Shown: positions 18,115-26,493 of the stretch, in pieces
Layout of the letters: each line of letters opens with the position of its first letter
Numbering within the stretch: the stretch's first letter is position 1
Program-made: the position numbers and the translations under genes
Origin: Robiginitomaculum sp.
Lineage (GTDB): Bacteria > Pseudomonadota > Alphaproteobacteria > Caulobacterales > Maricaulaceae
Assembly (NCBI GenBank): GCA_016765135.1
Contig: JAESQN010000031.1
Coordinates: forward strand, 124,001 to 188,000
Length of the DNA stretch: 64,000 nt
Reading direction: 5' to 3'
The notes under the pieces: model-generated
Database searches by the model: none
Told to the model about the DNA's origin: nothing
The model's input: only the letters and a program-made list of their open reading frames with translations

Positions 18115-18996
18115 ATGACAGATCATTTATTATTACGCGGTGCGCCCTTACGGAAAAAAATCTTAAATGAAGTTGGCGCGAAACTGCGTGAACTAGAAAA
18201 ACGGCATGTGATTGGCCGCCTGGTATCCATATGTATTGGCCAAAATGACGGGGCTTCTATATATATCCGCAATCAAATGCGTGCGGCAAAAAAAGTTGGG
18301 ATACCGTTTGAAAAACAATTTTGGCATGGAAACATCAGCCAGGGAGACTGCAAAGAGCGTATTGCCGCTTTGAACGACGACAGTCAGGTTGTCGGCGTAA
18401 TTTTACAACGCCCTACGCCCGAACATATCAATTTGCGTTCCCTTCAATCCGCAATTCACCCCCTAAAGGATGTCGAGGGAATGAACCCGGCATCTATTGG
18501 CAATATTGTTTACAATGATTTAGCCCTTGCTCCGTGCACGGCCGCTGCTTCCATTGAATTACTAAGACAAACCGGTCTTAGGTTGGAAGGTCTGGAAGTG
18601 GTCATGATTGGCCATTCGGAGATTGTTGGCAAACCCGTCGCTTTTATGCTCATGGCGGAAGGGGCCACCGTAACCGTCTGCCATCATTTGACACGCTCGC
18701 TCGCAGCCCATTCAAGGCAGGCAGATGTGGTTATCGTCGCCGTTGGTAAACCAAAATTAATCCGTGCGGATATGATAAAACCTGGTGCCGCCGTTATAGA
18801 TATTGGCATCAATCAAGTTGTTGATGAAAACGGAAATGTCACGATCGTTGGAGATGTCGACACAAAAGGTGTTCTGGAAGTCGCCAGTTGGGTGACACCG
18901 GTTCCGGGCGGCGTCGGCCCTGTCACCGTTGCCATGCTTATGCGAAATACGCTCGACGCATTTAATCTCCAAATAAAAAATGGCTGGGTAAGTTGA
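18115..18996 (+). CDS. folD: Methylene-THF dehydrogenase (FolD family, variant active site)
   Basis: FolD oxidises 5,10-methylene-THF to methenyl-THF and normally hydrolyses that to 10-formyl-THF. The 293-residue protein keeps the family layout: Tyr50, Gln98 in VILQRP, the NADP-domain motif GHSEIVGKP and the PVPGGVGPVT signature. Two catalytic positions differ. The essential Lys (K54 in E. coli, K56 in human) is Gln54, and the Asp of KDVDG (D121) is Glu121. The Lys-to-Gln change made in the human enzyme is reported to abolish cyclohydrolase while leaving dehydrogenase activity. It lies 63 bp after the regulator and probably serves the C1 oxidation route. Confidence 0.9.
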   Translation: MTDHLLLRGAPLRKKILNEVGAKLRELEKRHVIGRLVSICIGQNDGASIYIRNQMRAAKKVGIPFEKQFWHGNISQGDCKERIAALNDDSQVVGVILQRPTPEHINLRSLQSAIHPLKDVEGMNPASIGNIVYNDLALAPCTAAASIELLRQTGLRLEGLEVVMIGHSEIVGKPVAFMLMAEGATVTVCHHLTRSLAAHSRQADVVIVAVGKPKLIRADMIKPGAAVIDIGINQVVDENGNVTIVGDVDTKGVLEVASWVTPVPGGVGPVTVAMLMRNTLDAFNLQIKNGWVS

Positions 18997-19054
18997 TTGT
19001 TTTTATCCGCTATAATTAAAGCAAAAAGTGAACCACTAGAAACTCTCTTGACAT

Positions 19055-20098
19055 TTACAGATCGTCTATGATTACTTTCACTTTATTTTCCAGCCAAGGT
19101 AGTTTTTTTATCAAAACCGGAATAATTTCCTCGTTCACTATTTCTTTGAACTCATCCGCAAATATTTTTGGAATATCTCCCAAAGCATTTTGGCGGGAAA
19201 CCAGATAAAGGTGCCTTCCGAAACTGCCTTTCGTGATTGGTGCTACTATCAACTCATCAACAAGACTTGGGCGCTGTAATAGACACAAAGGCGTTGTTAT
19301 CCCCCAGCCATGCCCATTAACAACGGTCCCCAACTGGCAACACGGGGTATCTACTTCTATTCGTTTTGGATACTTTACAGATAGACGGTCAAGTTGGGCT
19401 TCTATCTGATATCCGGCAGCGGAATGGGATGTGAATCTTACGAGTGGCAACGACAATAAATGCGGCCCCAATTCTTGAGGCCCCTGATAATCCTTCGGAA
19501 AAATTAAAATATACGGCTCCGTCATGAGGCCAAACCGCTGAAGCCCTGTTACATTGGATATATTACTTTCATCAGTGACCATCATATCGATCGCATGAGA
19601 AAGAAATTCTTCGCGTTGAAATGGCGTTAACCCACTCATAATACGCCAGCTATCACAAATGCTTTTTTTGCGCCCATAAAGAGCAGGCCCAATCGCGCTT
19701 GCCACGCTGTCTGGCATTGCGATTGTTAATGTTCCAATTTTTCTGCTTTGGCCTGATTGTGCTGTTTCTACATAAGCGTTTTGTACGTCATCAAGAATTT
19801 TATGGGCACGCAACAGTAATGCCCTTCCCGCCAGCGTTAAGCCGATAGGGCGTTTGGTTCGATCAAACAGCTCACTACCAACAATTTCTTCTAGTTTCGC
19901 AATTGTCTGTGATACGCCGGATTGCGTCATATCAAGAGCACGTGCGCATTGCGTCATCCCTCCTTGTTCAGCAACAACAGCAAAAATTTGCAATGCTCGA
20001 AGATCGAAATTCACAGGTATACGGGTTACTGTTTTGACTGTAGCCTCCAGCTTAAAAGTTTTACGCAATACTTCCGCATGACACTTCAGCATGCCCAA
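19055..20098 (-). CDS. LysR-family transcriptional regulator
   Basis: The N-terminal winged helix-turn-helix (FDLRALQIFAVVAEQGGMTQ, then SQTIAKLEEIVGSELFDR) is typical LysR, followed by a substrate-binding domain. At 347 residues it is longer than usual because about 30 residues precede the helix-turn-helix. A GTG at 20014 (VNFDLRAL) would give a normal-length protein, but no ribosome site is obvious there. It is convergent with folD and lies upstream of the TonB receptor's 3' end. Nearby targets could include the receptor or mttB, but no LysR box was identified with confidence. Confidence 0.85.
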   Translation of the reverse strand: MGMLKCHAEVLRKTFKLEATVKTVTRIPVNFDLRALQIFAVVAEQGGMTQCARALDMTQSGVSQTIAKLEEIVGSELFDRTKRPIGLTLAGRALLLRAHKILDDVQNAYVETAQSGQSRKIGTLTIAMPDSVASAIGPALYGRKKSICDSWRIMSGLTPFQREEFLSHAIDMMVTDESNISNVTGLQRFGLMTEPYILIFPKDYQGPQELGPHLLSLPLVRFTSHSAAGYQIEAQLDRLSVKYPKRIEVDTPCCQLGTVVNGHGWGITTPLCLLQRPSLVDELIVAPITKGSFGRHLYLVSRQNALGDIPKIFADEFKEIVNEEIIPVLIKKLPWLENKVKVIIDDL

Positions 20099-20259
20099 TG
20101 CCTTATATCACGATACTGATTAATAGGGTTCACTTCAAGCTTCTTGTGAGTACACCCCCCACGACAACCGATTGAAACGAGCATAGTAAATACAGGTGTT
20201 TATCATATATATCCAAAGATATCCAGAAACCCGGTTTTTCGGGAGATACTTTTTTGGTT

Positions 20260-20292
20260 AAAAAAAACGAGCCAAAAATGGCTCGCTTTTAT
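20260..20292 (-). terminator. Rho-independent terminator of the TonB receptor gene
   Basis: The stem CGAGCCA/TGGCTCG (20268-20274 with 20279-20285) has a 4-base loop. On the minus strand it is followed by a run of seven or eight T residues, giving a classical intrinsic terminator about 50 bp after the receptor stop. A short T run on the plus-strand side may make it weakly bidirectional. Confidence 0.75.
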
Positions 20293-20342
20293 TTGGTAAA
20301 TTATCAACACTCAAATAAGTATTTGGTATCTGTAAACAAGAG

Positions 20343-22949
20343 TTAGAAATCCTTACCCACTCTAATACCAATTGTACGTGGACGAGCGGTTGTAATCCGG
20401 CGCTGATTATCGAAAGTTTGGATGTTTAAATCAGGCACTGCATTTGTGATGTTATCGACGAATAACTCCACCTGCCAGCCATCGCTATCGCTTGAATACC
20501 CAATAGACCCATCTAGAAGCGCATAGGCTCCTTGCACCTCCCTTTCGCTGGTTTCGAGACTGCTAAAACTATCGCCTGCGTATTTCAATGTAACTTGAGC
20601 GTGAGCTAAACCGCCATAAGCATCTTTCTCATACCGACCCGTGGTTGAAAATTGTAGGTTTGGCGTTAAAGGCAGTTCGGAGCCAGCTGGAACAAGAATA
20701 AAACCAAGCGCCGGATTAGCTCTGACAAGCTCGGTCTTAATATAAGACGCATTGCCTGACCAGAGGAAATTGTCCGTAAGAGCGAACGCAAAATCTGTCT
20801 CAATACCTCTAATCTCTGCATCTCCCGCATTATCGATAAACCCGAACAAACTAATGTTTTGGCTATCAAATGCACCGATTTGTATATCGTCCCATTCCGT
20901 AAAGTAGACCGAACCATTGATGCGCAAACGATTATTCAACAATTGCGTCTTCCAACCAAATTCATAATTGGTTATGGTATCAGACTCGAAAACCAGAGGA
21001 ATAAAGAAATCTGGAAAGATAGTAGTGCCATTGCCAGTCGCCGCGCCAAAGCCCGATGCTGTCGCCCGATTGAAGCCAGCAGGCCTAAAACCTTCAGAAT
21101 ATGTTGCAAATAGCAAAATATCATCATTAGGTTCATAAGTGAGAGTTACACGCGGAATAAAGTCGTTGGTTTGGTCCGGGTTGTCTGCACCCAAAGCAGG
21201 GATAGTTACCTCAAAATCACGACCGCCGGTTACATTCGGATTAGTTGTGACGCCAGGAAGACCCGCAAGGTTCGGCGCAGGATCATTACCAAATACAAAT
21301 GCAGAAAAGCCTTGGAAACCAACATCTAACCAATAGTAGCGGCCTCCAAAGGCGATGTTAAACTTATCTCCAATATCGAATGCAACCTCACCAAAAATAG
21401 CAAATTGCTCTTCAGGGCGGGTAATGTCATTCGTAAACTGCACGCGCGGATCTCTGACGTTGGGATTGTTTGCAGTCAATGGTCCCGTGCCACCATTGAG
21501 TTGACCAGGGTCAATCGGCGCACCTCGCGCATCGCTGTAAAAGAAATCGCCAACATGGCGAATTTCATTATCCTCATGGTATACACCCAGCAAGAAGCTT
21601 GACCAGTCAGTTAGGTTACCACTGACACGAAACTCATTTACCAAGCGTTCGTTTTCATTCGTCGTCCTAATGAAGTTATTTGAACCACGGCATTCGATAA
21701 CGGCTGGATCACCTGAAAGGGTAGGGTCAAATCCATAACCCCCAGCGGCACCAGTGTAGCCTGGAGTGTTGTACTCACAGATATAACCTGGAATAAATCT
21801 ACCCGCATCAGAATATTGAGCATAGGAGATCGTTTGTTCGACATCCCGATTTAGGTATGAACCGGTATAAACAGCATCCAAACCGGCAAGACGCCCGGTA
21901 AGGGTCCAGGAAGTCGTTCCGAACTTATCTTCCAACGTGTCTGGCGCAAAGCGGCTAACCTGCAATTCGCCCACTTCTGGGTCATAGTCAAATACGCCGT
22001 CTACGTCTAATGTCTGGCGATGGTGTTGAACAAGAAGGCTCCAATCATCATTGATGGCCAAATTAACGCCGAAACGAAAACCTGAATAGCGGGCTTCATT
22101 GAAATTGTCCTGAACCAGTTCGGAATTACTAGTTTCCTCGTACACAACGGGAAAGGTCGTATCAGCGGCGAGAACCGTTCCGTCCGCCAATGTTGTGCCA
22201 GCAGCAAAAAACACGCCGGCGTCTGACGGTAGGCTAGGGTTGTTGGCTGAAGACGGGGTGAAGGTGCCGAGTACATTGTCGATGTAACCACCTTTACGAT
22301 CATTAAATGCCGTAAAACGTACTGCCAAACGATCTTCAATAATGGGAATATTAACCGTCCCAACCAAAGCCGTGCTATCATTGCCGCCGTCTGTAAAGGC
22401 GTAACTTGCATCTAAACGGCCACTAAACTCATTAAACTTTGGCTTGTTGGTGATGAAACGTATTGTACCCGCCTGTGAGCTGGCTCCATAAAGGGTTCCT
22501 TGTGGCCCAGGCAGCACCTCGACCCTCTCTATGTCTGCAAGATAAATATCTAAATTACGACCACCTGCTGTTACGGGCTGCTCGTCCAGATAGAGCGCAA
22601 CATTTGGCCCTGTACCTTGAGATTCCGCAACGGAAATGTCGAGAGTTTGAATGCCGGCACCACGAATATTAAACGTGTTCTGCCCCGGACCTCGACCTGA
22701 AAATGTAACATTGGATAAAAGCTCGATGTAATCGTCAAAGCTTGTGATACGTTGTTCACTAAGGGTTTGTTGGCTAATCGCCTGAACAGCGATTGCTGCA
22801 TCCTGTAGGTTCTCTGTTCTTTTTGTCGCTGTCACAATGATTTCATCGAGTTGAGCATGGGCATTGCTTGCTACGAAAATCGACGAGAGCGCTGTCGTGC
22901 AAAGCGCCTTCAAAAGTAAACTTCTGCATGTTTTTTTCTTAATAGACAT
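20343..22949 (-). CDS. TonB-dependent outer membrane receptor
   Basis: This 868-residue protein starts with a Sec signal peptide (MSIKKKTCRSLLLKALCTTA, cleavage after AHA), then a TonB-box-like DEIIVTATKR and a plug domain, and ends in Phe (IGIRVGKDF) as outer membrane barrels do. It imports a large or scarce nutrient across the outer membrane using TonB energy. It is divergent from mttB across a 347-bp spacer, so the cargo may be the methylated amine or, since the system needs a corrinoid, a cobamide. It does not look like canonical BtuB, and I saw no cobalamin riboswitch upstream. Confidence 0.88.
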   Translation of the reverse strand: MSIKKKTCRSLLLKALCTTALSSIFVASNAHAQLDEIIVTATKRTENLQDAAIAVQAISQQTLSEQRITSFDDYIELLSNVTFSGRGPGQNTFNIRGAGIQTLDISVAESQGTGPNVALYLDEQPVTAGGRNLDIYLADIERVEVLPGPQGTLYGASSQAGTIRFITNKPKFNEFSGRLDASYAFTDGGNDSTALVGTVNIPIIEDRLAVRFTAFNDRKGGYIDNVLGTFTPSSANNPSLPSDAGVFFAAGTTLADGTVLAADTTFPVVYEETSNSELVQDNFNEARYSGFRFGVNLAINDDWSLLVQHHRQTLDVDGVFDYDPEVGELQVSRFAPDTLEDKFGTTSWTLTGRLAGLDAVYTGSYLNRDVEQTISYAQYSDAGRFIPGYICEYNTPGYTGAAGGYGFDPTLSGDPAVIECRGSNNFIRTTNENERLVNEFRVSGNLTDWSSFLLGVYHEDNEIRHVGDFFYSDARGAPIDPGQLNGGTGPLTANNPNVRDPRVQFTNDITRPEEQFAIFGEVAFDIGDKFNIAFGGRYYWLDVGFQGFSAFVFGNDPAPNLAGLPGVTTNPNVTGGRDFEVTIPALGADNPDQTNDFIPRVTLTYEPNDDILLFATYSEGFRPAGFNRATASGFGAATGNGTTIFPDFFIPLVFESDTITNYEFGWKTQLLNNRLRINGSVYFTEWDDIQIGAFDSQNISLFGFIDNAGDAEIRGIETDFAFALTDNFLWSGNASYIKTELVRANPALGFILVPAGSELPLTPNLQFSTTGRYEKDAYGGLAHAQVTLKYAGDSFSSLETSEREVQGAYALLDGSIGYSSDSDGWQVELFVDNITNAVPDLNIQTFDNQRRITTARPRTIGIRVGKDF

Positions 22950-23296
22950 TGTCTTCCCCTTATTTTATAAACTAAATGAACTGTGTATAGCTCACGCAAA
23001 GCTTCCTTACCATTTTATATGTGCTAACTGAAGCGGCGTGCGCACTATCTCCCAAAGGGATAGAAACTATTAATATTAATAATTGAGCTATCCCATTCCT
23101 AAAGCTTAGACTAAATTAAACTTGTCCAACGCCGCGTCTGATTTCGAATTTGAGGGATTTGGGTTAAAAGTTTTTATATGGCGAAGATAAACATTTTTTT
23201 GCCGTTTTTTTGCAAGTTTACCACTTCAAATTTGCGTATAGTAAAATTTGCTTATAGCAAATGATAAAGTAGCACTTAGTCTATCTGGAGATATTC
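22950..23296. promoter_or_regulatory. Divergent control region between TonB receptor and mttB, with repeat TTTGCKTATAG
   Basis: This AT-rich spacer must hold both promoters. Closest to mttB are two direct repeats, TTTGCGTATAG (23231-23241) and TTTGCTTATAG (23247-23257), with a 16-bp period. The second also forms the palindrome TTTGC-N5-GCAAA (23247-23261). Tandem sites of this kind suit an AraC- or LysR-type activator, and both regulator types are encoded nearby. Binding is inferred. No riboswitch was recognised. Confidence 0.4.
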
Positions 23297-24844
23297 ATGA
23301 CCAATCGTCGCCGTTCAAGTAGTCGTCGAGGACGATCCAAGCCGGGCCAAGCCGCCATTCCTCAGCTTCCTTGGAGCCAAATCCGTAATAATTTTTCCCC
23401 CCTTGAAATCGTTGGGGAAGAGCAAGTTGATGCCATTCACCACACATCAATAAGAATTCTCTCCGAACTAGGCATTCGCGTGATAGGCGATAAGGTGCTG
23501 GATTATTTTGAAGCGGCAGGTGCACGGGTTGAGCGCAATGAAGGCAATGAGGGCATGGTTCGCTTTGATGAAGAATTGCTTGATCATGCCCTGTCGACAA
23601 CGCCGTCAACAGTGACGCTAACACCGCGAAACCCTGAGCGCGCTGTCGAAATCGGCGGTAATTCAGTTGTAAACGGCCTCGTAGCAGGCCCGCCAAATGT
23701 ACACGATGCGATTAACGGACGGCGCCTCGGGAACATGAAGGACTATGAAAACTTCACACGCCTAGCGCATCATTTTAATGTCATACATATGATTGGCAAT
23801 CAGGTGACGGCGCCGATGGAGTTACCGGCCAATACCCGCCATATGGATACTTATCTGGCGAATATTCGGCTGAGTGACCTTGCCTTTCATGTCACGGCTA
23901 TCGGGCGTGGGCGAGCGCTCGACGGCATCAAAATGATGGCGATAGCACGGGGTGACAGTCTTGAGGACATGGCAAAAAATCCTGGGGTGACATCCATTAT
24001 TTCCGTCAACTCCCCGCGTCTTTTTGATGAAGAAATGGGCGAAGGCCTCATCGTTATGGCAGAATATGGGCAACCTGTATCCATAACGCCGTTTACATTA
24101 ATGGGGGCTATGACGCCCGTAACATTGCCCGCCGCCTTGGCACAACAAAATGCTGAAGCGTTATTTGGCGTCGTTCTTACACAACTCGTAAATCCTGGTG
24201 CGCCCGTTATTTATGGGGCTTTCACATCAAATGTGGACATGAAATCGGGAGCGCCCGCCTTTGGTACGCCTGAAAATACGAAAGCTAATTTGATCGCCGG
24301 GCAACTGGCACGGCGGTACAAATTGCCTTACCGGACTTCGAACGCCAACGCTTCGAATGCTGTCGATCTACAGGCCGCATATGAAACAACAATGGCTACA
24401 TGGGGGGCCGTATTGGGCGGCGGCAATTTGATCTATCACGGTGCAGGCTGGCTGGAAGGCGGGCTAACGGCATCTTATGAGAAACTAATCCTGGATATAG
24501 AAATTCTTCAAAACATGGCAGAAATTTTAAAGCCCATTGATTTTTCCGAAGATGAACTTGGCTTTGACGCTATTGCCAAAGTAGCGCCCGGCGGACATTT
24601 CTTTGGGGAAGAACACACGATGTCCCGCTATAAAACCGCATTCTATGAACCCATGTTATCAGACTGGACAAATTATGAAGCGTGGGAGGAAGCAGGTTCT
24701 GTAACCGCCGGACAACGCGCCACCAAGCTGTGGCAAAAAGCGCTGGAAGAATACGAAGAACCAGTACTAGACCCAGCTATTCGGGAAGAACTGGACGAGT
24801 ACATGGCCCACCGCAAAGAAGAAATTGGCGAGGGCGAACCTTAA
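23297..24844 (+). CDS. MttB-family (trimethylamine/betaine:corrinoid) methyltransferase, non-pyrrolysine
   Basis: This 515-residue protein is a member of the trimethylamine methyltransferase superfamily, which moves a methyl group from a quaternary or tertiary amine to a corrinoid protein. Typical blocks include the SITPFTLMGAMTPVTL segment and the glycine-rich region GAVLGGGNLIYHGAGWLEGG near residue 375. The frame has no in-frame TAG, so it is the non-Pyl type to which glycine betaine (MtgB) and carnitine (MtcB) methyltransferases belong. The N-terminus is Arg/Ser-rich (RRRSSSRRGRSK). Its partners, corrinoid protein, pterin methyltransferase and RACo, are encoded 6-13 kb away. The substrate is probably a betaine, by context. 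Confidence 0.9.
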   Translation: MTNRRRSSSRRGRSKPGQAAIPQLPWSQIRNNFSPLEIVGEEQVDAIHHTSIRILSELGIRVIGDKVLDYFEAAGARVERNEGNEGMVRFDEELLDHALSTTPSTVTLTPRNPERAVEIGGNSVVNGLVAGPPNVHDAINGRRLGNMKDYENFTRLAHHFNVIHMIGNQVTAPMELPANTRHMDTYLANIRLSDLAFHVTAIGRGRALDGIKMMAIARGDSLEDMAKNPGVTSIISVNSPRLFDEEMGEGLIVMAEYGQPVSITPFTLMGAMTPVTLPAALAQQNAEALFGVVLTQLVNPGAPVIYGAFTSNVDMKSGAPAFGTPENTKANLIAGQLARRYKLPYRTSNANASNAVDLQAAYETTMATWGAVLGGGNLIYHGAGWLEGGLTASYEKLILDIEILQNMAEILKPIDFSEDELGFDAIAKVAPGGHFFGEEHTMSRYKTAFYEPMLSDWTNYEAWEEAGSVTAGQRATKLWQKALEEYEEPVLDPAIREELDEYMAHRKEEIGEGEP

Positions 24845-24861
24845 ATAGCGCCGCTCGCTCT

Positions 24862-26451
24862 TTACAGGCTTTCAGCATTTCCACCATTTTGTCCGTGGCT
24901 TTCCTGCATTCCAATTTTGTATAATTCTGGTTTTATTATTTTACCGCTTGGATTAGTGGGTAGTTTTTCTAAAAAAATGTAGCGCTTTGGCCTTTTAAAA
25001 GACGCTAAGGATTCGCTTGATTTACAAAATTCATCCAAATCTTTCTCACAAAGACTGGAATCAGCGGCGACAATGAACGCTGTTACAACTGCTCCCCATT
25101 TTGGGTCAGGCAATCCGACAACAGAAGCTTCTTTCACACCTGGGCAAGAATATAACAACTCTTCGATTTCACGCGGGTATATATTTTCTCCGCCCGAAAC
25201 GATTAAATCATCGGCGCGCCCATGGAAAAAATAAAACCCTTCATCATCTTTTGAAAATAAATCATCTGTATAAACCCAGCCTGCCTTTAATTTTTTTGTC
25301 GTTTCGAATGGCTTATTCCAGTAGCCGTTCATGGTTTGCGGGCCGCGAATGATAAGCTGTCCTATCTCGCCTGTGCCCACCGTTTCATTTGGCGACACCT
25401 CACCATTACCGCCCAGCGCAATAATTTTGCATTCAGATATCAAAGTTGGCTTGCCGCAAGACCCCAATTTTCTGACCGCGTCGCGAGGGTGTAAAATAAG
25501 CGAAAGACTGGCTTCTGTCATCCCGTACCCATTATATATATTAGGGCAAAATTTCGCAATCACATGTTCCATGGTTGCAGAGGAAATCGCCGCGCCGCCA
25601 GTTGTCATTAATCTGAGGCTGGAGAGATCAAAACCATCAAATTTTCCATGAGACAGCATCTCCTGAATTTGTGTAGGAACAACAAATAAGGTCGTAATAT
25701 TTTCCGTCTGAATGGTTTTTAATGTGTTTTCGGCCTCATAACGCCCTATAATTACATTGGTCGCACCGACCATCAAATGGGGTATAAAATAAGCCTGCAT
25801 ACCCCCCACATGATATAATGGTGCGACGTGCAATGCTTTATCACTATGGTTCAGACCGTATTCCATTACGCAATTCATCGCAATTGCCATATCATTCGCA
25901 TGTGTGTGAATGACCCCCTTTGGACGGCCCGTCGTGCCTGAAGTATAAACCAATGCCGAAATGTCCGTTGAATTTGGCTGCCCCCATGGTAAATCATTGG
26001 CAACAGCTTCCTTAACCAAAGTGTCAAAATGCAAATGCCCATCAGCTACATTTTGGGCATCATATGCACAGGAGATAAAATCATGAACTGAGCGTAGCTG
26101 TACTTGTATCTTGCTGACATTTTCCGTGAGATAGCGACCATAGATCAGTATTCGGGCACCCGAGTCTTGTAAAATATAGGTCGCTTCACCCGCACTTAAC
26201 CGGTAATTGATCGGAACGGCAACAGCGCTAAGCATCTGACACGCGAAATAAGTTGTGACTGAATTCTCAGAGTTAGAGACATAAAACGCCACCCGGTCAC
26301 CTGGACGTACTCCCAAGTCTGAAAGCGCCTTTGCGAAACTGCGAATTCGCGCAAGCCATTCAGAATAAGTCCAGCGCTGCCCGTCAAAAACCAAAGCGGT
26401 ACTGTGTGGATGACGATCAACTGACGCTTCCAACATGCGCGCAATATTCAT
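24862..26451 (-). CDS. Acyl-CoA ligase (class I adenylate-forming enzyme)
   Basis: This 529-residue ligase activates a carboxylic acid to its CoA thioester through an acyl-AMP. The phosphate-binding loop YTSGTTGRPKG (near residue 168), GYGMTEAS, and the hinge region FHGRADDLIVSGGENIYP are all present, so it should be active. It is the last gene of a BCCT-led operon with an acyl-CoA dehydrogenase, an arrangement like CaiC with CaiA and CaiT in carnitine metabolism. A betaine-carboxylate such as gamma-butyrobetaine or crotonobetaine is therefore a plausible substrate. Generic fatty or aromatic acids cannot be excluded. Confidence 0.88.
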   Translation of the reverse strand: MNIARMLEASVDRHPHSTALVFDGQRWTYSEWLARIRSFAKALSDLGVRPGDRVAFYVSNSENSVTTYFACQMLSAVAVPINYRLSAGEATYILQDSGARILIYGRYLTENVSKIQVQLRSVHDFISCAYDAQNVADGHLHFDTLVKEAVANDLPWGQPNSTDISALVYTSGTTGRPKGVIHTHANDMAIAMNCVMEYGLNHSDKALHVAPLYHVGGMQAYFIPHLMVGATNVIIGRYEAENTLKTIQTENITTLFVVPTQIQEMLSHGKFDGFDLSSLRLMTTGGAAISSATMEHVIAKFCPNIYNGYGMTEASLSLILHPRDAVRKLGSCGKPTLISECKIIALGGNGEVSPNETVGTGEIGQLIIRGPQTMNGYWNKPFETTKKLKAGWVYTDDLFSKDDEGFYFFHGRADDLIVSGGENIYPREIEELLYSCPGVKEASVVGLPDPKWGAVVTAFIVAADSSLCEKDLDEFCKSSESLASFKRPKRYIFLEKLPTNPSGKIIKPELYKIGMQESHGQNGGNAESL

Positions 26452-26493
26452 TTTATATGCATTCTCTTAGGGTCATAAACTTGGCTTTTAAAG

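Noticed and set aside
22950-23296. Cobalamin riboswitch before the TonB receptor.
   Set aside because: No B12-box-like sequence or the expected multi-stem arrangement could be recognised in the spacer.
23297-24844. Possible pyrrolysine-containing trimethylamine methyltransferase.
   Set aside because: The frame has no in-frame TAG and no pyl genes are nearby, so it is the non-Pyl branch of the family.
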